Source: an uncultured Flavobacterium sp.
GTDB taxonomy: Bacteria > Bacteroidota > Bacteroidia > Flavobacteriales > Flavobacteriaceae
DNA: 16,432 nt
NCBI RefSeq assembly: GCF_946479975.1
Contig: NZ_CAMLIX010000108.1
Coordinates: forward strand, 1 to 16,432
Direction of reading: 5' to 3'
Numbering within the stretch: position 1 is the stretch's first letter; each line of letters begins with the position of its first letter. Position numbers and translations under genes: made by a program. Positions 1-6,785 of this stretch are shown in pieces. The notes below the pieces were generated by a model, which was not told the origin of the DNA, ran no database searches, and worked only from the letters and a program-made list of their open reading frames with translations.

Positions 1-932
1 GGTTAATTATGCAGGAAATCGAGAGAGGCGATTCTGGCGTGCGATCTACATCATCTGTTCAATCGTCATTAGTTATGTATCCAATTTGGAAATATGGAAA
101 CGAAGAACAAAGAATAAAATACCTTCCAAAACTGGCAACCGGAGAATTTATAGGCTGTTTTGGTTTAACAGAACCCGATCATGGTTCTGATCCTGGAAGC
201 ATGATTACCAATTTTAAAGATATGGGCGATCATTATCTTTTAAATGGTGCCAAAATGTGGATTTCAAATGCTCCATTTGCAGATATTGCGATTGTTTGGG
301 CCAAAAATGAAGAAGGACGAATTCATGGTTTAATTGTAGAACGTGGCATGGAAGGTTTTACAACTCCAGAAACGCACAATAAATGGTCACTTCGTGCATC
401 TGCAACTGGCGAATTAATTTTTGATAATGTAAAAGTGCCAAAAGAAAATCTTTTACCAAACAAATCTGGTTTGGGCGCGCCTCTTGGCTGTTTAGATTCT
501 GCTCGTTACGGAATAGCTTGGGGGGCAATTGGTGCTGCAATGGATTGTTATGATACTGCCCTGCGCTATTCAAAAGAGAGAATTCAGTTTGGGAAACCAA
601 TTGGAGGAACACAGTTACAACAGAAAAAACTGGCAGAAATGATTACCGAAATCACAAAAGCACAATTATTAACTTGGCGTTTAGGTGTTTTAAGAAACGA
701 AGGAAAAGCAACAACTGCCCAAATTTCTATGGCAAAACGCAACAACGTAAACATGGCTATTACCATCGCCCGCGAAGCAAGACAAATGCTCGGAGGTATG
801 GGAATTACTGGCGAATACTCAATCATGCGCCACATGATGAACCTAGAAAGTGTTATTACGTATGAAGGAACTCACGACATACATTTATTGATAACCGGAA
901 TGGATGTAACTGGAATTCCAGCATTTAAATAA
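1..932 (+). CDS. gcdH: Glutaryl-CoA dehydrogenase family acyl-CoA dehydrogenase (5' end outside window)
   Basis: FAD-dependent acyl-CoA dehydrogenase, most like glutaryl-CoA dehydrogenase, which oxidatively decarboxylates glutaryl-CoA to crotonyl-CoA in lysine/tryptophan degradation. The reading frame is open to the window edge: codons for Leu-Ile (3-8) precede the ATG at 9, and the family continues through this point, so that ATG is internal (Met of LIMQEIERGDSG). Visible hallmarks are the flavin/substrate motif CFGLTEPDHGSDPGSM, the block KWSLRASATGELIFDNVKVP, RYGIAWGAIGAA, RMQFG-like RIQFGKPI, and the C-terminal YEGTHDIH carrying the catalytic-base Glu (codon 864-866). SLRASATG and RYGIAW favour the glutaryl-CoA branch over short/medium-chain enzymes. 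About 300 of an expected roughly 390 residues are present. A strong terminator follows at 968. The family is certain; the exact substrate is inferred from resemblance. Confidence 0.93.
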   Translation, partial: LIMQEIERGDSGVRSTSSVQSSLVMYPIWKYGNEEQRIKYLPKLATGEFIGCFGLTEPDHGSDPGSMITNFKDMGDHYLLNGAKMWISNAPFADIAIVWAKNEEGRIHGLIVERGMEGFTTPETHNKWSLRASATGELIFDNVKVPKENLLPNKSGLGAPLGCLDSARYGIAWGAIGAAMDCYDTALRYSKERIQFGKPIGGTQLQQKKLAEMITEITKAQLLTWRLGVLRNEGKATTAQISMAKRNNVNMAITIAREARQMLGGMGITGEYSIMRHMMNLESVITYEGTHDIHLLITGMDVTGIPAFK

Positions 933-967
933 TAGACATCTATTAAAATATATACAAAATCAATCCT

Positions 968-997
968 AAAAAGCTTCTTGTAACAAAGAAGCTTTTT
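968..997 (+). terminator. Intrinsic terminator after the acyl-CoA dehydrogenase
   Basis: A perfect 12-bp stem (AAAAAGCTTCTT 968-979 with AAGAAGCTTTTT 986-997) closes a 6-nt loop (gtaaca) and ends in five T residues. It lies 35 bp after the dehydrogenase stop codon. The A-tract on the other side would let it also work on the opposite strand, though no gene there needs it. Confidence 0.85.
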
Positions 998-1004
998 ATC
1001 TTTG
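978..1004 (+). promoter_or_regulatory. Bacteroidota-type promoter for the DUF3050 gene, overlapping the terminator
   Basis: TATCTTTG at 997-1004 matches the Bacteroidota -7 consensus TAnnTTTG exactly. A TTG at 978-980, 16 nt upstream, can serve as the -33 box; the usual gap is slightly longer. The start codon lies 19 nt downstream. The -33 box sits at the stem-loop junction of the preceding terminator and the -7 box begins in its T-tract. Confidence 0.6.
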
Positions 1005-1023
1005 CATCAAAATTTTTTCAAAG

Positions 1024-1806
1024 ATGAATATCGAAACGATAAACAAAAGCATACAACCACAAAAAGACCAACTATTAAACCACTCTTTATATAATAAGAT
1101 TCAAAACATAGATGACTTACACAGCTTTCTAGAAACTCACGTTTTTGCTGTTTGGGATTTTATGTCCTTGTTAAAAGCTTTACAAGCCAAACTTACCTGT
1201 ACAACAACGCCTTGGTTTGCGACAAAAAATCCAGAAACGAGATATTTAATCAATGAAATTGTTCTTGCAGAAGAAACCGACTTAACGTTGGACGGAAGAA
1301 GACAAAGTCATTACGAAATGTATCTAGAAGCAATGGAAGCCTGTGGAGCAGATACTACTGGAGTTTTAAGCTTTTTGTCAGAAGTACATTCTCTTCAAAA
1401 TATATTTGTTGCGATCAAACAAAGTTCAATGCACCCGAATGTGAAAGCTTTCTTAGATTTTACTTTTAGAGTAATCGAAGAAGGAAAACCACACGAAATA
1501 GCTGCAGCCTTTACTTTTGGAAGAGAAGATTTGATTCCGAGTATGTTTACTCAGATTCTGAAAAATTTCCAAAAAAACCTTCCAGAAACCGATTTGACAA
1601 AATTGCTTTACTATTTTGAAAGACATATCGAACTGGATGCCGACGAACACGGACCAATGGCAATGCAAATGATCACAGAGTTATGCGAAGAAGATGCTCA
1701 AAAATGGAAAGAAGTTGAAGAAGTTTCGATTCTTGCCTTAGAAAAACGCATTGGACTTTGGAATGCAATCGAAGAAGAAATTGCGATGAAAACCGAAATG
1801 GTTTAA
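1024..1806 (+). CDS. DUF3050 family protein (heme-oxygenase-like fold)
   Basis: A 260-aa soluble, helical, acidic protein without signal peptide or membrane segment. It matches my memory of DUF3050, which I place in the heme-oxygenase-like superfamily. Family-type blocks are ETHVFAVWDFMSLLK (37-51), LINEIVLAEETD (75-86), SHYEMYLEAM (95-104), HEIAAAFTFGREDLIP (157-172) and ERHIELDADEHGPMA (199-213). Conserved-looking acids and histidines (H39, E84, H96, E168, H201, D205, H209) lie on several predicted helices, as expected of a metal-binding helical bundle; that they bind metal is inference. Function is unknown. It is co-directional with the upstream dehydrogenase but separated from it by a terminator and has its own promoter, so the two need not be functionally linked. 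ATG 1024 is the first start after the promoter. Confidence 0.85.
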   Translation: MNIETINKSIQPQKDQLLNHSLYNKIQNIDDLHSFLETHVFAVWDFMSLLKALQAKLTCTTTPWFATKNPETRYLINEIVLAEETDLTLDGRRQSHYEMYLEAMEACGADTTGVLSFLSEVHSLQNIFVAIKQSSMHPNVKAFLDFTFRVIEEGKPHEIAAAFTFGREDLIPSMFTQILKNFQKNLPETDLTKLLYYFERHIELDADEHGPMAMQMITELCEEDAQKWKEVEEVSILALEKRIGLWNAIEEEIAMKTEMV

Positions 1807-1869
1807 AATCCAAATCCACATATTTAACGTAACTATTTGTTTACAGTGATCCTTTAATTGAAACAAATT

Positions 1870-2640
1870 ATGAAACCTCATTTTAAACAAATAGTTACCG
1901 TTATATTTTCAGTATTTCTTCTAAGCTGTAATGCCGAAGAAAACAACACTACTCCAAACGCAACTCCACCAGTTGTAAATCCGCCGGTTGTGACACCTCC
2001 AACAACACCAAATCCGCCGGTTGCAAGCAATTTAAAATATTTAGCATTAGGCGACAGTTATACAATTGGGCAGAGTGTCTGCACAACGTGCCGTTTTCCA
2101 GAGCAGCTCAAAGCGAGTTTAACCGCCATGTATTCCAGCACAATTTCGCTAAAAATTATTGCCACAACAGGCTGGACAACATCCAATTTACTTTCTGCAA
2201 TTGAGTCTCAGAATCCAGAATCCAATAACGATTTGGTTACACTTTTAATTGGCGTAAACAATCAATATCAGCACAAAAACTTTTCGATTTACGAAAAAGA
2301 ATTTCCAGAATTGGTCAACAAAGCCATTATGCTTGCCAAAGGCGATAAAAGAAATGTAGTGGTAATTTCGATCCCAGATTACGCCTACACACCATACGGA
2401 AAAGCTCTTGCCGGCGATCAGAGCAACCAAATTTCAGCAGAAATTACACAATACAATAATTTTGCTGAGAACTACTGCAACAACAATCAAATAGCATTTG
2501 TATCGATTACAGAAATCACTCGCGAAGGTCTTAAAAATCCGAGTCTTGTGGCTACAGACGGTCTGCATCCTTCAGAAACCGCTTATAAAATGTTTGTCGA
2601 TAAAATGATGCCTAAGATTAAAATTGCTTTGCAGAATTAG
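1870..2640 (+). CDS. SGNH/GDSL hydrolase, lipid-anchored
   Basis: A predicted secreted esterase/lipase-type hydrolase of 256 aa. The N-terminus is a lipoprotein signal with lipobox LLSC (Cys20), followed by a Pro/Thr/Asn-rich linker (about 27-52) and a compact SGNH domain: nucleophile block GDSY (Ser63), block II Gly101, block III GVNN (Asn130), and block V DGLHP with catalytic Asp230 and His233. It should therefore sit on the outer or inner membrane facing away from the cytoplasm and cleave an ester or acetyl group; the substrate cannot be read from sequence. A longer frame begins at TTG 1858, but ATG 1870 gives a normal signal peptide, so I use that. The linker DNA contains a 13-bp direct repeat (1978-1990, 2011-2023), probably replication slippage. 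A Cys pair at 71 and 74 might form a disulfide. Confidence 0.88.
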   Translation: MKPHFKQIVTVIFSVFLLSCNAEENNTTPNATPPVVNPPVVTPPTTPNPPVASNLKYLALGDSYTIGQSVCTTCRFPEQLKASLTAMYSSTISLKIIATTGWTTSNLLSAIESQNPESNNDLVTLLIGVNNQYQHKNFSIYEKEFPELVNKAIMLAKGDKRNVVVISIPDYAYTPYGKALAGDQSNQISAEITQYNNFAENYCNNNQIAFVSITEITREGLKNPSLVATDGLHPSETAYKMFVDKMMPKIKIALQN

Positions 2641-2680
2641 TGTTTTTAGAAGCAGGAAAATCCCGTTTTCAAAACACCAT

Positions 2681-2750
2681 TAGTCCCGCTATCCGTTATA
2701 TCTTTTGTGTTGAACCCCAACACAAAAGGATATCACTGCTATCGGGGCTA
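2681..2750. repeat. 70-bp imperfect palindrome, probably a dispersed intergenic repeat
   Basis: Arms 2681-2712 and 2718-2750 pair almost throughout around a 5-nt loop (aaccc). The inner 11 bp (CTTTTGTGTTG / CAACACAAAAG) are perfect, and the outer part (TAGtCCCG / CGGGgCTA) is nearly so. It is more GC-rich than its surroundings. I recall very similar elements with an AGCCCCGAT end and a CTTTTGTG core between genes in Flavobacterium genomes; that is memory, not a search. It lacks a good T-tract on the plus strand, so a simple terminator role is doubtful. Confidence 0.7.
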
Positions 2751-2785
2751 GATTAGGTCTTTTTAGTTTTCTCAGGAAAAAAAGC

Positions 2786-2793
2786 TAATTTTG
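2786..2793 (+). promoter_or_regulatory. -7 box of the AraC-family gene; nearly leaderless
   Basis: TAATTTTG matches TAnnTTTG exactly and ends only 5 nt before the ATG at 2799. Transcription would start at or next to the start codon. No clear TTG -33 box lies at the right distance. Confidence 0.45.
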
Positions 2794-2798
2794 AAATC

Positions 2799-3620
2799 AT
2801 GCAGATTTTACCATCAAAAGAATTAGCTCCTTACATTAAACATTATCTTTTTTTAGATAATGCCGAAAATGCTGTTCAAAAATTACGTTTATTTTCTGAT
2901 GGTAATACTGGATTTGTATTTTCTTTAAAAAGCAGACTAATTTCTGAAATTAAACACGAAACAAAAGAATATCTCCCGGCTTCATTTTTATACGGACAGC
3001 TTAACGGTTTTAAAGATCTCTATTCAGAAAACCAAATAATGCTTATAATCGTTGTTTTTCAACCCAACGGGGTAAATCAATTATTAGGAATTCCTGCAAG
3101 TGAATTTCACAATTTGATCGTTCCTATTGAAGATATATTAGGAGAAAAAGCGGTAATGCTTCAGGAAAAATTATCCCAACAAAATAATCAATCACGGCTT
3201 GCACTTTTAAATTATTTTTTTAGTTCCATGATTATTGCAAAACCAACTGATAATCAACTGACAATAAATAATTCTATACATTTTATTACTTCTTGCAAAG
3301 GTCATTTCTCTGTAAAACAATTAGTTGAATACACGGGTTTTTCAGAAAGACATCTAGAAAGAAAATTTAAAGAAAGTGTTGGATTAAATCCAAAGAAATT
3401 TGGAAGCATTATTAGACTTCATCATTTCCTTAAACTGCTTAAAAACAAATCATCTGAGGCCAATTTGACTTCAATTGCTTATGATGCTGGATTTTCAGAC
3501 CAATCACATCTAATAAAAGAATTTAGAAAACATACTGGAATAACACCTGGAGAATATTTATACACCACCAAAAAATTAACTAACAATTTAATAGAAAGAT
3601 CTTCACCTTTTATACTCTAA
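2799..3620 (+). CDS. AraC-family transcriptional regulator
   Basis: A 273-aa regulator. Residues 1-145 form an N-terminal sensing domain of the type seen in Bacteroidota AraC proteins (DUF6597-like; MQILPSKELAPYIKHYLFLD, then FQPNGVNQLLGIP at 87-99). Residues 160-258 form the AraC DNA-binding domain with two helix-turn-helix units: FSVKQLVEYTGFSERHLERKF (about 170-190) and LTSIAYDAGFSDQSHLIKEFRKHTGITPGEY (about 223-253), the second carrying the family signature. It is cytoplasmic. The gene ends 67 bp upstream of the nitrilase-type gene on the same strand, so local control of that gene is the simplest guess. The effector is unknown. Confidence 0.92.
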   Translation: MQILPSKELAPYIKHYLFLDNAENAVQKLRLFSDGNTGFVFSLKSRLISEIKHETKEYLPASFLYGQLNGFKDLYSENQIMLIIVVFQPNGVNQLLGIPASEFHNLIVPIEDILGEKAVMLQEKLSQQNNQSRLALLNYFFSSMIIAKPTDNQLTINNSIHFITSCKGHFSVKQLVEYTGFSERHLERKFKESVGLNPKKFGSIIRLHHFLKLLKNKSSEANLTSIAYDAGFSDQSHLIKEFRKHTGITPGEYLYTTKKLTNNLIERSSPFIL

Positions 3621-3658
3621 ATGTCGGTTTTGTACAATTTTTAAAACACTGCACATAG

Positions 3659-3666
3659 TATTTTTG
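3659..3666 (+). promoter_or_regulatory. -7 box ahead of the nitrilase-type gene
   Basis: TATTTTTG matches TAnnTTTG exactly, 21 nt before the ATG at 3688. The nearest TTG (3630-3632) is 26 nt upstream, longer than usual, as might be expected of an activator-dependent promoter. Confidence 0.45.
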
Positions 3667-3687
3667 ACTCATATTAAATTATACAAT

Positions 3688-4653
3688 ATGAAGAATTTAA
3701 AAATAGCAACAGCACAGTTTGAAAATAAAAGTGGTGACAAAAATTATAATCTATCTGTAATTAAAAAACTTTCGCAAAAAGCATCTTCAGAAGGCTGTGA
3801 TGTGATTTCGTTTCATGAATGTTCTGTAACAGGATATACATTTGCAAGAAATCTTTCGAAAGAGCAAATGTTACAAGTAGCAGAATTAATACCGAGTGGA
3901 GAAAGTACTCAAAAATTGACAGAAATTGCTAAGGAGAACAACATCGTAATACTCGCTGGACTTTTTGAAAAAGATGAGAATGACAATTTATTCAAAGCCT
4001 ACATCTGCGTTGACAAAAATGGTTTAGTGGCAAAATACAGAAAACTCCATCCTTTTATAAATCCTCATCTAACACCCGGAAATGAGTATTGTATTTTTGA
4101 AATTGAAGGCTGGAAATGTGGCATTTTAATCTGCTACGACAATAATATCATTGAAAATGTCCGTGCTACCAAACTCTTGGGAGCCGACATTATTTTTATG
4201 CCTCACGTCACAATGTGCACACCTTCTACCCGCCCCGGTGCTGGTTTTGTTTCACCTCAGCTTTGGGAAAACCGTAAAACTGATCCTACTTCTTTACGTT
4301 TAGAATTTAACGGAATGAAAGGCCGTGACTGGTTAATGAAATGGCTTCCTGCAAGAGCTTATGACAACGCTGTTTACGCAGTATTTTCAAATCCAATTGG
4401 AATGGACGATGACCAATTAAAAAACGGCTGTTCTATGATTATTGATCCTTTTGGAGATATTCTTGCAGAATGCCAAACTTTTGACGATTCTTTTGCAACA
4501 GCAGTTATTACTCCTGAAAAATGTACTCAGGCTGGAGGACACCGATATATAAAAGCAAGAAGACCAGAATTATATAAGGATATTATTGGTCAAAATCATC
4601 AATCAGAACAAAATGTAGTCTGGCTGCATTCTGATAAAAAAAACATAAATTAA
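3688..4653 (+). CDS. Nitrilase-superfamily carbon-nitrogen hydrolase
   Basis: A 321-aa cytoplasmic hydrolase of non-peptide C-N bonds. The Glu-Lys-Cys triad is complete: Glu44 in FHECSVTGY, Lys119 in AKYRKLHPF, and Cys149 in GILICYDNN. It opens directly with the first beta strand (LKIATAQF). About 50 residues after the nucleophile are longer than in the shortest family members (region 165-215, PHVTMCTPSTRPGAGF and following), and the C-terminal tail reaches beyond the core fold, so it is not a plain omega-amidase. The substrate (amide, carbamoyl or nitrile) cannot be assigned. The frame extends to a TTG at 3664, but this overlaps the -7 box, so ATG 3688 is the better start. The AraC gene directly upstream is the likely regulator. 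Confidence 0.88.
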   Translation: MKNLKIATAQFENKSGDKNYNLSVIKKLSQKASSEGCDVISFHECSVTGYTFARNLSKEQMLQVAELIPSGESTQKLTEIAKENNIVILAGLFEKDENDNLFKAYICVDKNGLVAKYRKLHPFINPHLTPGNEYCIFEIEGWKCGILICYDNNIIENVRATKLLGADIIFMPHVTMCTPSTRPGAGFVSPQLWENRKTDPTSLRLEFNGMKGRDWLMKWLPARAYDNAVYAVFSNPIGMDDDQLKNGCSMIIDPFGDILAECQTFDDSFATAVITPEKCTQAGGHRYIKARRPELYKDIIGQNHQSEQNVVWLHSDKKNIN

Positions 4654-4686
4654 ATATTTCAACTGCTTAAAAAATCCCGAAAGATT

Positions 4687-4710
4687 TATATTTGAAGATT
4701 CATAAATTTG
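4687..4710 (+). promoter_or_regulatory. Two -7 boxes ahead of the GNAT gene
   Basis: TATATTTG (4687-4694) and TAAATTTG (4703-4710) both match TAnnTTTG exactly, 31 and 15 nt before the ATG at 4726. No TTG lies at the expected -33 distance for either. Either box, or both, may be used. Confidence 0.4.
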
Positions 4711-4725
4711 AAATAAAACCCAATA

Positions 4726-5232
4726 ATGGAATTCTTTAAAACGACAATCCCCGATATCGATGCTGTTTTCGATATTTATAACCAAGCTACATCTTATCAA
4801 AAAACTGTCAATAATAAAAGCTGGAGGGGTTTTGAAAGAGCATTAATAGAAAAGGAAATTGCCGAAAACCGTCACTTTATAATCAAAGAGGAAAACGAAA
4901 TTGCTTGTACATTTGTACTTACTTTCGATGATTTAATAATCTGGAAAGAAGCCAGCAAAGATCCTGCGGTTTATTTACATCGTATTGCTGTAAATCCAAA
5001 ATTTAGAGGTCGGTCTTACGTCAAAAAAATTATAGAATGGGTAAAGGAATATGCCAAAGAAAACAGCAAAGATTATATTCGTCTTGACACACACAGCGGT
5101 AACGAAAGAATAAACAAATATTACACCAGCTGTGGTTTCGAGTACAAAGGAATAAGTACTATCGAATGGACAACCGACTTACCAGAACATTATAAGGAAG
5201 GTTCTTTTAGTTTATTTGAAATCAAATTGTAG
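4726..5232 (+). CDS. GNAT-family N-acetyltransferase
   Basis: A 168-aa single-domain acetyltransferase that would transfer acetyl from acetyl-CoA to an amine; the acceptor is unknown. The core is visible: FIIKEENEIACTFVLTFDD (51-69, strands 2-3), VYLHRIAVNPKFRGRSYVKKIIEWVKEYAKE (82-112, motif A), and IRLDTHSGNERINKYYTSCGFEYKG (118-142, motif B). The pyrophosphate loop reads KFRGRSYV: the usual Q/R-x-x-G-x-G/A pattern has Lys in first place and Ser in last, a mild departure that still allows CoA binding. The gene has its own -7 boxes and ends 7 bp from the convergent stop of the next gene, with no clear terminator between them. Confidence 0.88.
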   Translation: MEFFKTTIPDIDAVFDIYNQATSYQKTVNNKSWRGFERALIEKEIAENRHFIIKEENEIACTFVLTFDDLIIWKEASKDPAVYLHRIAVNPKFRGRSYVKKIIEWVKEYAKENSKDYIRLDTHSGNERINKYYTSCGFEYKGISTIEWTTDLPEHYKEGSFSLFEIKL

Positions 5233-5239
5233 AAAAACC

Positions 5240-5575
5240 TTATTTGTATTTTTCAAAATCAACCTCAACTTTTTCAAATAATTCGGAATTTTTCAAAATT
5301 GAATTTATGCGAATTAAACCTTCCTGATTCTCATCAGCAGTAATAAACGCAAAACCCCAGATGTCTTTTGAAAGTGTAAATTTTCTGACTTCAGAATCAT
5401 ACGTCATTAAAACCTCATCGTTCATCCAAAAATCCAAAATATCAATCATTATCGGATTCAGTTCTGAAATTGCATCCAAGAAATCAGAAATAAACATTTC
5501 GTTTTCTGCTCCATCAAAAACTTCAATCAAAAGTTCTTTTGATTTATATCCAGGGCGAAAAAAGTAGCTATACAT
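5240..5575 (-). CDS. Hypothetical protein, 111 aa
   Basis: I do not recognise this family. It is a small, acidic, soluble protein without signal peptide or membrane segments. It opens MYSYFFRPGYKSKELLIEVFDGAEN and has a mixed alpha/beta look, ending in a charged tail (EKVEVDFEKYK). The size and acidity recall small immunity or cytoplasmic accessory proteins, but no toxin gene is adjacent and I assign no role. A perfect -7 box (TATTTTTG on the minus strand, 5617-5624) lies about 40 nt upstream of the ATG, supporting a real gene. Codon use resembles its neighbours. Confidence 0.75.
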   Translation of the reverse strand: MYSYFFRPGYKSKELLIEVFDGAENEMFISDFLDAISELNPIMIDILDFWMNDEVLMTYDSEVRKFTLSKDIWGFAFITADENQEGLIRINSILKNSELFEKVEVDFEKYK

Positions 5576-5616
5576 AGAGGTTATTTAAGATATTAAAAAA
5601 CAATCTAATCTTAAAT

Positions 5617-5624
5617 CAAAAATA
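5617..5624 (-). promoter_or_regulatory. -7 box for the 111-aa hypothetical gene
   Basis: TATTTTTG read on the minus strand matches TAnnTTTG. It lies about 40 nt upstream of the start codon and just beyond the tRNA terminator. There is no clear -33 TTG. Confidence 0.35.
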
Positions 5625-5635
5625 GTTTAAAAATA

Positions 5636-5673
5636 AAAAACCCGCAGTTCATTTTATGAAATTGCGGGGTTTT
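5636..5673 (-). terminator. Intrinsic terminator of tRNA-Ser
   Basis: On the minus strand, AAAACCCCGCA pairs with TGCGGGTTTT, with further partial pairing inward (ATTTCA with TGAAC), followed by a run of six T. It starts 7 nt after the tRNA 3' end, the usual place for a tRNA terminator. Confidence 0.85.
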
Positions 5674-5679
5674 ATCTTG

Positions 5680-5766
5680 CAGAAAGGAAGGGATTCGAAC
5701 CCTCGATACAGTTACCCATATACTAGCTTTCCAGGCTAGCTCCTTAAACCACTCGGACACCTTTCT
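5680..5766 (-). tRNA. tRNA-Ser (anticodon GGA)
   Basis: Reading the minus strand from 5766, acceptor arm AGAAAGG pairs with CCTTTCT (5687-5681), followed by discriminator G at 5680, as expected of serine tRNAs. The anticodon stem CTAGC/GCTAG (5739-5735 and 5727-5723) encloses loop CTGGAAA with anticodon GGA at 5732-5730. A long variable arm with a hairpin (GTATATGGGTAACTGTAT) marks a class II tRNA. The T arm is GAGGGTTCGAATCCCTT. The CCA end is not encoded (GCA follows). It decodes UCC/UCU. Confidence 0.96.
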
Positions 5767-5777
5767 ATTGTGGTCTG

Positions 5778-5806
5778 CAAAGAAACAAAAAAAATCGAGT
5801 TTACAA
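5778..5806 (-). promoter_or_regulatory. Promoter of tRNA-Ser
   Basis: On the minus strand, TTG (5806-5804), 18 nt, then TTTCTTTG (5785-5778) fits TTG-N17-23-TAnnTTTG with one mismatch. The -7 box ends 11 nt before the tRNA 5' end, leaving a leader of a few nucleotides. The TTG lies in the loop of the lysR terminator. Confidence 0.6.
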
Positions 5807-5817
5807 AGTCTAAACTC
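5785..5817 (-). terminator. Intrinsic terminator of the LysR gene
   Basis: On the minus strand, GAGTTTA (5817-5811) pairs perfectly with TAAACTC (5803-5797) around loop GACTTTG, followed after two bases by a run of eight T. It begins 8 nt after the lysR stop codon. Confidence 0.75.
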
Positions 5818-5825
5818 AAGTTACT

Positions 5826-6695
5826 TTAAATGCTTTTTCTAAATTCTTCCATGAATAATTTTACTGCTTTTTTCTGGTAACCGCCAATCGTCAGCATAAA
5901 CGACTCTCTTTTGGTTGCGACACCAGTAATTTGAATCGCTTTGAGCTGATCCCAGCCTTTTAAAGCTTTTTCTGCCACAATCGTTGCCCAATCGCTGTTT
6001 TGTACCATTTGCAATAATGCATGAATCGAATGCAATTCAATCGAGATCTTGGGCGTCATATTAAACTTCTGAAACAATTCTTCGACAAACTCTCTTGAAT
6101 TTGAGCCTTTTCCTGGTAAAACCAATTCAATTTCATTCATTTTCTTAAAGGCAATTTTGTCTAAATGAGCCAAAGGATGCGTTTTAGAAACCACCATAAC
6201 CATATTTGAAGTAAACAAAGGCACTTTCTGAATCGGAAGTTCAATTGGATGCGATGAAATAATCAAAACTACATCCAATTCGTTATTCAATAATCTTTGT
6301 TCAAGACCTTCACTTGTTCCGTACTCCACAACAATTTTAAGGTTTTGATATTGCTTCGCAAATGAATGAACGACAGGTAAAATCAATAAACCAAAAATAT
6401 AAGTAACGCCAATTCTAAGTTCACCGCCGATCATTTCGTTCAAATCTTCGATTGCCTGTTTTCCGTTTTCTACATTTTCAACCACTTTTTTGGCGTGAAT
6501 TAAAAACACAGAACCCGCTTCTGTCAATTGTACTTTTTTTCCAATTCGCTTAAATAACGGCAGACCTAATTCTTCTTCTAGTTTTTTTATTTGCTGCGAA
6601 AGTCCTGATTGCGTTACAAAACACAATTCTGCTGCTTTGGTAAAGTGCAAAACCTCAGCCGTTTTAATAAAATATTGTAATTGATAAATTTCCAT
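5826..6695 (-). CDS. LysR-family transcriptional regulator
   Basis: A 289-aa regulator of ordinary LysR length. Residues 1-60 carry the winged helix-turn-helix (LQYFIKTAEVLHFTKAAE, then TQSGLSQQIKKLEEELGLPLFKR at 28-50), with a linker helix at about 60-90 and a periplasmic-binding-protein-like effector domain from GELRIGVTYIFG (91-102) to the end. It begins with the typical MEIYQLQYF, so ATG 6695 is secure. It is divergent from the MFS exporter with 90 bp between start codons, the standard arrangement in which a LysR protein controls the neighbour and itself. Two interleaved inverted repeats in that gap are candidate binding sites. The effector is unknown. Confidence 0.93.
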   Translation of the reverse strand: MEIYQLQYFIKTAEVLHFTKAAELCFVTQSGLSQQIKKLEEELGLPLFKRIGKKVQLTEAGSVFLIHAKKVVENVENGKQAIEDLNEMIGGELRIGVTYIFGLLILPVVHSFAKQYQNLKIVVEYGTSEGLEQRLLNNELDVVLIISSHPIELPIQKVPLFTSNMVMVVSKTHPLAHLDKIAFKKMNEIELVLPGKGSNSREFVEELFQKFNMTPKISIELHSIHALLQMVQNSDWATIVAEKALKGWDQLKAIQITGVATKRESFMLTIGGYQKKAVKLFMEEFRKSI

Positions 6696-6698
6696 ATT

Positions 6699-6728
6699 GA
6701 TAAGTTTTACTAATTATTATCAGTAAAA
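6699..6728. promoter_or_regulatory. Candidate LysR operator: two interleaved inverted repeats
   Basis: TTTTACT (6705-6711) and AGTAAAA (6722-6728) form a perfect inverted repeat with a 10-nt spacer. GATAA (6699-6703) and TTATC (6717-6721) form a second one, centred about 6.5 bp away. Both lie in the divergent gap, close to the lysR start codon, as for an autoregulatory LysR site. The region is very AT-rich, so some chance symmetry is expected. Confidence 0.45.
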
Positions 6729-6759
6729 TTATTAATTTTTCTAATGAAATCATAATCCC

Positions 6760-6767
6760 GACCTTTG
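6760..6767 (+). promoter_or_regulatory. -7 box of the MFS gene
   Basis: GACCTTTG differs from TAnnTTTG only in the first base and lies 18 nt before the ATG. There is no good -33 box, which would suit a promoter that needs the LysR activator bound 30-60 bp upstream. Confidence 0.4.
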
Positions 6768-6785
6768 TATTAAATAATTAAAGTC

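Noticed and set aside
1858..1869. TTG start for the SGNH lipoprotein
   Set aside because: Adds only four residues before ATG 1870, which already gives a normal lipoprotein signal peptide.
3664..3687. TTG start for the nitrilase-type gene
   Set aside because: The TTG is part of the -7 box, and family members start near the first beta strand, as with ATG 3688.
5636..5817. tRNA-Ser locus as an integration site
   Set aside because: No integrase gene and no direct repeat of the tRNA 3' end was found within the window, and the flanking genes are ordinary.
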